Shown piece by piece: positions 59,496 through 64,000 of a stretch of DNA of 64,000 bases (within the stretch, counting starts at the first letter, position 1; each line of letters starts with the position of its first letter). Source of the stretch: Streptomyces guryensis (lineage in GTDB: Bacteria > Actinomycetota > Actinomycetes > Streptomycetales > Streptomycetaceae); the NCBI RefSeq assembly GCF_021261325.1, contig NZ_JAJSBI010000001.1, positions 248,001 through 312,000 on the forward strand, in the 5' to 3' direction. Position numbers and translations under genes: made by a program. The notes under the pieces were generated by a model. The model was not told where the DNA came from. It did not search any database and saw only the letters and a program-made list of their open reading frames with translations.

Positions 59496-62153
59496 GTGAC
59501 CGAGAACGCTCAGCAGCAGCCACCAGCGCCCGACACCGAACTGCCGACCCAGTACGCGCCGGCCGACGTAGAGGGGCCGCTGTACGAGCGCTGGGTGGAG
59601 CGGGGTTACTTCGAGGCGGACGCGAAGAGCGACAAGCCGCCGTACACCATCGTCATCCCGCCGCCGAACGTCACCGGCAGCCTGCACCTCGGGCACGCCT
59701 TCCAGCACACGCTGATGGACGCCCTGACGCGCCGCAAGCGCATGCAGGGGTACGAGTCGCTGTGGCTGCCGGGCATGGACCACGCCGGCATCGCCACCCA
59801 GAACAAGGTCGAGCAGCAGCTCGCCGAGGAGGGCAAGTCCCGTCACGACCTCGGCCGCGAGGAGTTCGTCGACCGCGTCTGGCAGTGGAAGGAGGAGTAC
59901 GGCGGCAGGATCCTCGGCCAGATGCGTCGCCTCGGCGACGGTGTCGACTGGAGCCGCGAGCGCTTCACGATGGACGAGGGCCTCTCCAAGGCCGTCCTCA
60001 CCATCTTCAAGCGGCTCTACGAGGACGAGCTGATCTACCGCGCCGAGCGCATCATCAACTGGTGCCCGCGCTGCCTGACGGCCATCTCGGACATCGAGGT
60101 GGAATACCAGGAGGACGCGGGCGAGTTGGTCTCCATCCGCTACGGCGAGGGCGAGGACAGCCTCGTCGTCGCGACCACGCGCGCGGAGACGATGCTCGGT
60201 GACACCGCAGTCGCCGTCCACCCCGACGACGAGCGGTACCGGCACCTGATCGGCAAGCAGATCAAGCTGCCGCTCACCGACCGCACCATCCCGGTCGTCG
60301 CCGACACCCATGTCGACCCCGAGTTCGGCACCGGCGCGGTCAAGGTGACCCCGGCGCACGATCCGAACGACTTCGAGATCGGCCGCCGCCACGACCTGCC
60401 GTCCCTGACGATCATGGACGAGCACGGTGTCATCACCGTCCACGGCCCCTTCCTCGGCCTGGACCGCTTCGAGGCCCGCTCGGCCGTTGTCGGCGCGCTC
60501 AAGGAGCAGGGCCGCATCGTCGCCGAGAAGCGCCCGTACATGCACTCGGTCGGCCACTGCTCGCGCTGCAAGACCACGGTCGAGCCGCGCCTGTCCATGC
60601 AGTGGTGGGTCAAGGTCGGCCCGCTCGCCAAGGCCGCCGGTGACGCGGTCCGCGACGGCCGCGTCAAGATCCACCCCGAGGACATGTCGAAGCGCTACTT
60701 CGACTGGGTCGACAACATGCACGACTGGTGCATCTCGCGCCAGCTGTGGTGGGGCCACCGCATCCCGATCTGGTACGGCCCCGACGGTGAGGTCGTCTGC
60801 GTCGGACCGGACGAGGAGCCGCCCGGCACGGAGGCCGAGGGCTGGACCCAGGACTCCGATGTCCTGGACACCTGGTTCTCCTCCGGCCTGTGGCCGTTCT
60901 CCACGCTCGGCTGGCCCGAACAGACCGAGGACCTGCGGAAGTTCTATCCGACCGACGTGCTGCTCACCGGCCACGACATCATCTTCTTCTGGGTCGCCCG
61001 GATGATGATGTTCGGCCTCTACGCCATGGACGGCCAGGCCCCCTTCCACACCATCGCGCTGACCGGCCTGGTCCGCGACGAGTTCGGCAAGAAGATGTCG
61101 AAGTCGAACCCGAACGCGGTCGATCCGCTGGTCTGGATGGACGCCTACGGCTCCGACGCCGTCCGCTTCACCCTCGCCAACGGCGCCAACCCGGGCGCGG
61201 ACGTGCCGATCGGCGAGGACTGGGTCAAGGCCTCCCGCAACTTCACCAACAAGATCTGGAACGCCACCCGCTTCGCCCTCATGAACGGCGCCACGGTCGA
61301 GGGCCCGCTGCCGGACGCCTCCGAGATGTCGGCGACGGACCGCTGGATCCTCTCCCGACTGAACACCACCGTCGCCCAGGTCGACGCCTACTACGACGAC
61401 TACCAGTTCGCCAAACTCGCCGACGCGCTCTACCACTTCGCGTGGGACGAGGTCTTCGACTGGTACGTCGAGCTGTCGAAGACGACGTTCTTCGCGGGCG
61501 GCGAGCGGGCGAGGGTCTCCGGAAGGGTCCTCGGCGAGGTCCTCGACGTGACGCTGCGGCTGCTCCACCCGGTCATCCCGTTCGTCACCGACGCCCTGTG
61601 GACCACGCTCACGGGCGGCGAGTCGCTGGTCGTCGGCGAGTGGCCGAAGGCTGTGTCTGTTCCTGGTGCTGACGCACCGGGCGGCTTCCGCGACAAGGAC
61701 GCCGAACTCGAGATCGAGCTGGTCCAGCGGGTCGTCACCGAGGTGCGCCGGTTCCGAAAGGACCAGGGACTGAAGGACGGGCAGAAGGTCCCGGCCCGTC
61801 TGACCCTCGACGGCACGGCGCTGGCTCCGCACGAGGCCGCCATCCGCCAGCTGCTGCGCCTGCAGCCGGAGGGCGACTCCTTCGCGGCCACGGCGACCCT
61901 GCCGGTCGGCGGTGCGGAGGTCGCCCTCGACCTGTCCGGCACGATCGACGTCGCGGCGGAGCGCAAGCGCCTCGCGAAGGACCTCGCGGCCGCGGAGAAG
62001 GAGAAGGCCCAGGCCACGGCGAAGCTCGGCAACGAGGCGTTCCTGGCGAAGGCGCCGGACAACGTGGTGGACAAGATCCGTGGCCGGCTGGCCAAGGCGG
62101 AGGAGGACCTCGCCCGGATCCAGGCCCAGCTGGACCGGCTGCCGGAAGCGTGA
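59496..62153 (+). CDS. valS: Valyl-tRNA synthetase
   Basis: An 885-residue class I aminoacyl-tRNA synthetase. The HIGH motif is [15 protein letters not shown] (about residues 53-67), the KMSKS motif is [10 protein letters not shown], and the editing domain between them has [17 protein letters not shown]. The C-terminal coiled coil ([20 protein letters not shown]) is typical of ValRS. GTG start, apparently leaderless. It charges tRNA-Val. A terminator follows. Confidence 0.97.
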   Translation: MTENAQQQPPAPDTELPTQYAPADVEGPLYERWVERGYFEADAKSDKPPYTIVIPPPNVTGSLHLGHAFQHTLMDALTRRKRMQGYESLWLPGMDHAGIATQNKVEQQLAEEGKSRHDLGREEFVDRVWQWKEEYGGRILGQMRRLGDGVDWSRERFTMDEGLSKAVLTIFKRLYEDELIYRAERIINWCPRCLTAISDIEVEYQEDAGELVSIRYGEGEDSLVVATTRAETMLGDTAVAVHPDDERYRHLIGKQIKLPLTDRTIPVVADTHVDPEFGTGAVKVTPAHDPNDFEIGRRHDLPSLTIMDEHGVITVHGPFLGLDRFEARSAVVGALKEQGRIVAEKRPYMHSVGHCSRCKTTVEPRLSMQWWVKVGPLAKAAGDAVRDGRVKIHPEDMSKRYFDWVDNMHDWCISRQLWWGHRIPIWYGPDGEVVCVGPDEEPPGTEAEGWTQDSDVLDTWFSSGLWPFSTLGWPEQTEDLRKFYPTDVLLTGHDIIFFWVARMMMFGLYAMDGQAPFHTIALTGLVRDEFGKKMSKSNPNAVDPLVWMDAYGSDAVRFTLANGANPGADVPIGEDWVKASRNFTNKIWNATRFALMNGATVEGPLPDASEMSATDRWILSRLNTTVAQVDAYYDDYQFAKLADALYHFAWDEVFDWYVELSKTTFFAGGERARVSGRVLGEVLDVTLRLLHPVIPFVTDALWTTLTGGESLVVGEWPKAVSVPGADAPGGFRDKDAELEIELVQRVVTEVRRFRKDQGLKDGQKVPARLTLDGTALAPHEAAIRQLLRLQPEGDSFAATATLPVGGAEVALDLSGTIDVAAERKRLAKDLAAAEKEKAQATAKLGNEAFLAKAPDNVVDKIRGRLAKAEEDLARIQAQLDRLPEA

Positions 62154-62171
62154 GTCGTAGTGCGTGGCTGA

Positions 62172-62203
62172 AGGCCCCCGGTGCTGATGGGCGCCGGGGG
62201 CCT
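62172..62203 (+). terminator. Terminator of valS
   Basis: A 10-bp stem AGGCCCCCGG / CCGGGGGCCT with a 12-nt loop, 18 nt after the valS stop. Confidence 0.75.
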
Positions 62204-62215
62204 GTGCGTGCCTTC

Positions 62216-62258
62216 AGGGGCGCGGGGAACTGCGCGACCAGCCCCCAACCTGCCCGCA
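62216..62258. repeat. Dispersed intergenic repeat, family A (short variant)
   Basis: Shares AGGGGCGCGGGG with the longer copies but continues AACTGCGCGACCAGCCCCCA, lacking the GCGGC/GCCGC hairpin. It lies between valS and folC. Confidence 0.55.
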
Positions 62259-62301
62259 CTCGCCTGCCAAGGCCAGCCACCCCTCTCAATGGGCGCCGCC
62301 T

Positions 62302-62307
62302 TAGACT
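62302..62307 (+). promoter_or_regulatory. -10 element of a leaderless folC promoter
   Basis: TAGACT ends 6 nt before the GTG of folC, the same geometry as at valS. Confidence 0.5.
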
Positions 62308-62313
62308 GACCCC

Positions 62314-63798
62314 GTGAGTGAAAGCGACCCCTTCGACGACATCGTCGCCGCCGAGACAGACCGCGACCCCGACCTCGCGATCATCGAGGCCGGCAGCCGC
62401 ACCCTGCGCACGCAGGGCGGCGCGCCGCAGGCCGACGTGCCCGCGCGGCCCGAGGACCCCGAGGTCGACAAGGCCCTGCGCGAGGTCGAGGCGGAGCTCG
62501 CCTCCCGCTGGGGCGAGACCAAGCTCGAGCCCTCGGTCAGCCGTATCGCCGCGCTGATGGACGTCCTGGGCGAGCCGCAGCGTTCGTACCCCTCGATCCA
62601 CATCACCGGCACCAACGGCAAGACCTCCACCGCCCGCATGATCGAGGCCCTGCTCGGTGCCTTCGAGCTGCGCACCGGCCGGTACACGTCGCCCCACGTC
62701 CAGTCGATCACCGAGCGCATCAGTCTCGACGGCGCCCCGATCTCGGCAGAGCGTTTCGTCGAGACGTACAACGACATCAAGCCGTACGTCGAGATGGTCG
62801 ACGGGCAGCAGGAGTACCGGCTCTCCTTCTTCGAGGTGCTTACGGGCATGGCGTACGCGGCCTTCGCGGACGCGCCCGTCGATGTCGCCGTGGTGGAAGT
62901 GGGGATGGGCGGCTCCTGGGACGCCACCAACGTCATCGACGGGGACGTCGCCGTCGTCACCCCCATCGACCTCGACCACACCGACCGCCTCGGTGAGACG
63001 CACGCCGCGATCGCCACGGAGAAAGCCGGCATCGTCAAGCAGGACGCGACGGTCATCCTGGCCCAACAGCCGGTGGACGCGGCCCAGGTGCTGCTGAAGA
63101 AGGCCGTCGACGTCGATGCCACCGTGGCCCGCGAGGGCCTGGAGTTCGGGGTCGTGTCACGCCAGGTCGCGGTCGGCGGGCAGATGCTCACCCTGCGCGG
63201 CCTCGGCGGCGAGTACGGCGAGCTCTACCTGCCGCTGCACGGCCCGTACCAGGCGCACAACGCCGCGGTCGCGCTCGCCGCCGTCGAGGCGTTCTTCGGC
63301 GTCGGCTCCCAGCGGCCCGAGCCGCTCGACATAGACACGGTCCGCAAGGCCTTCGCGGCCGTCTCCTCGCCGGGCCGCCTCGAAGTCGTACGACGCTCGC
63401 CCACCGTCGTCCTGGACGCCGCCCACAATCCGGCGGGCGCCCGCGCCACCGCCGAGGCGATCGGTGAGGCCTTCGACTTCAGCCGGTTGATCGGTGTGGT
63501 CGGCGCGAGTGGCGACAAGAACGTGCGGGGTCTCCTTGAGGCCTTCGAGCCGATCTTCGCCGAGGTCGTCGTCACGCAGAACTCCAGCCACCGCGCGATG
63601 GACGCCGACGAGCTCGCCGCGATCGCCGTGGAGGTGTTCGGCGACGAGCGCGTCCAGGTCGAACCGCGGCTGCCGGACGCACTGGAGGCGGCGATCACGC
63701 TGGCCGAGGAGGAGGGCGAGTTCGCGGGCGGCGGTGTGCTCGTCACGGGCTCCGTCATCACCGTCGGCGAGGCCCGACTGCTGCTGGGGAGGGGCTGA
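62314..63798 (+). CDS. folC: Folylpolyglutamate synthase / dihydrofolate synthase
   Basis: A 494-residue Mur-ligase-fold enzyme that adds glutamate to dihydropteroate and folates. The P-loop is ITGTNGKTSTARM, followed by DLDHTDRLGETHAAIATEKAGI (residues about 214-235) and the C-terminal VVLDAAHNPAGARATAEAI. The first 60 residues are an acidic extension beyond the family core. GTG start, probably leaderless. Followed after 6 bp by a DUF4233 gene, so the two are coupled. Confidence 0.96.
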   Translation: MSESDPFDDIVAAETDRDPDLAIIEAGSRTLRTQGGAPQADVPARPEDPEVDKALREVEAELASRWGETKLEPSVSRIAALMDVLGEPQRSYPSIHITGTNGKTSTARMIEALLGAFELRTGRYTSPHVQSITERISLDGAPISAERFVETYNDIKPYVEMVDGQQEYRLSFFEVLTGMAYAAFADAPVDVAVVEVGMGGSWDATNVIDGDVAVVTPIDLDHTDRLGETHAAIATEKAGIVKQDATVILAQQPVDAAQVLLKKAVDVDATVAREGLEFGVVSRQVAVGGQMLTLRGLGGEYGELYLPLHGPYQAHNAAVALAAVEAFFGVGSQRPEPLDIDTVRKAFAAVSSPGRLEVVRRSPTVVLDAAHNPAGARATAEAIGEAFDFSRLIGVVGASGDKNVRGLLEAFEPIFAEVVVTQNSSHRAMDADELAAIAVEVFGDERVQVEPRLPDALEAAITLAEEEGEFAGGGVLVTGSVITVGEARLLLGRG

Positions 63799-63804
63799 GA
63801 ACCC

Positions 63805-64000
63805 GTGCGTACGCTCTGTGCTTCAACCCTGATCGGCGAGTTCTTCGTGATCGGCTTCGCCGGGCTCGTCGCCATGAAGGACCCCGGGCTGTCCACGTCG
63901 ACGGTGTGGACGGTCAGCGGCATCGCGATGTTCCTGTGCGTGGCGCTGTGCGGTGTCGTGACGCGTCCGGGCGGGATCGTCCTCGGGTGGGCCCTCCAGG
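63805..64000 (+). CDS. DUF4233 membrane protein, 3' end outside window
   Basis: 65 codons are visible, starting with GTG (MRTLCASTLIGEFFVIGF). Two hydrophobic segments, FFVIGFAGLVAM and VSGIAMFLCVALCGVV, indicate a small multi-pass membrane protein. DUF4233 genes lie between folC and ndk in streptomycetes (recalled). Function unknown. Confidence 0.75.
   Translation, partial: MRTLCASTLIGEFFVIGFAGLVAMKDPGLSTSTVWTVSGIAMFLCVALCGVVTRPGGIVLGWALQ

Overview
The window is a 64-kb piece of a high-GC actinobacterial chromosome, almost certainly a Streptomyces. The evidence is the codon use, frequent GTG starts, twin-arginine secreted enzymes, SpoIIE-type and RsbW-like signalling proteins, and a right half running rpiB - Fpg/Nei glycosylase - Eis-like acetyltransferase - SpoIIE phosphatase - tig - clpP1 - clpP2 - clpX - valS - folC. 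That order is the conserved streptomycete core (recalled from the S. coelicolor chromosome, not searched). No phage, plasmid, insertion sequence or CRISPR array is visible.

Left part (1-24 kb): a truncated M1 aminopeptidase N, a DUF1203 gene, aspartate-semialdehyde dehydrogenase, a SigE-family sigma factor with a coupled membrane partner, and a secreted subtilase. Then come a broken CGNR zinc-finger gene, a leaderless Nudix gene, a two-gene membrane module, a Tat-exported phosphoesterase and a serine beta-lactamase-like hydrolase. These are followed by a DUF397/RsbW-like pair around tandem palindromes, a GNAT, a fragment of a formylglycine-generating-enzyme gene, a MocR regulator, a glycosyltransferase, a DUF559-like protein, a second complete M1 aminopeptidase and a DsbA-like oxidoreductase with a CPWA motif.

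Middle (24-42 kb): a carbohydrate locus with two FGGY kinases, a 2-hydroxyacid dehydrogenase, a DeoR regulator and a histidine phosphatase. Its sugar ABC transporter has decayed to an internally deleted ATPase and a stray TOBE domain. Next to an amino-acid permease lies an organosulfur operon on the minus strand: ssuA-like, ssuC-like, ssuB-like, an FMN monooxygenase and a TauD-like dioxygenase, headed by a ROK regulator. Two tiny ORFs look like cysteine-sensing leader peptides, one before the ROK gene and one before ssuA. BioY, a berberine-bridge-type FAD oxidase behind a perfect 16-bp inverted repeat, and an LPKTG cell-wall protein complete the region.

Right part (42-64 kb): a receptor Ser/Thr kinase whose extracellular domain is paralogous to that of the membrane protein at 10.4 kb, a second amino-acid permease, and the conserved housekeeping block. 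That block carries tRNA-Gly(UCC) and tRNA-Pro(UGG), the Clp protease genes, valS, folC and the start of a DUF4233 gene cut by the window end. Strong terminators separate several units, and two families of dispersed intergenic repeats sit in gene 3' ends. The most rewarding observations are the paired putative leader peptides of the sulfur region, the shared kinase ectodomain, the decayed ABC ATPase and the operator-like repeats.
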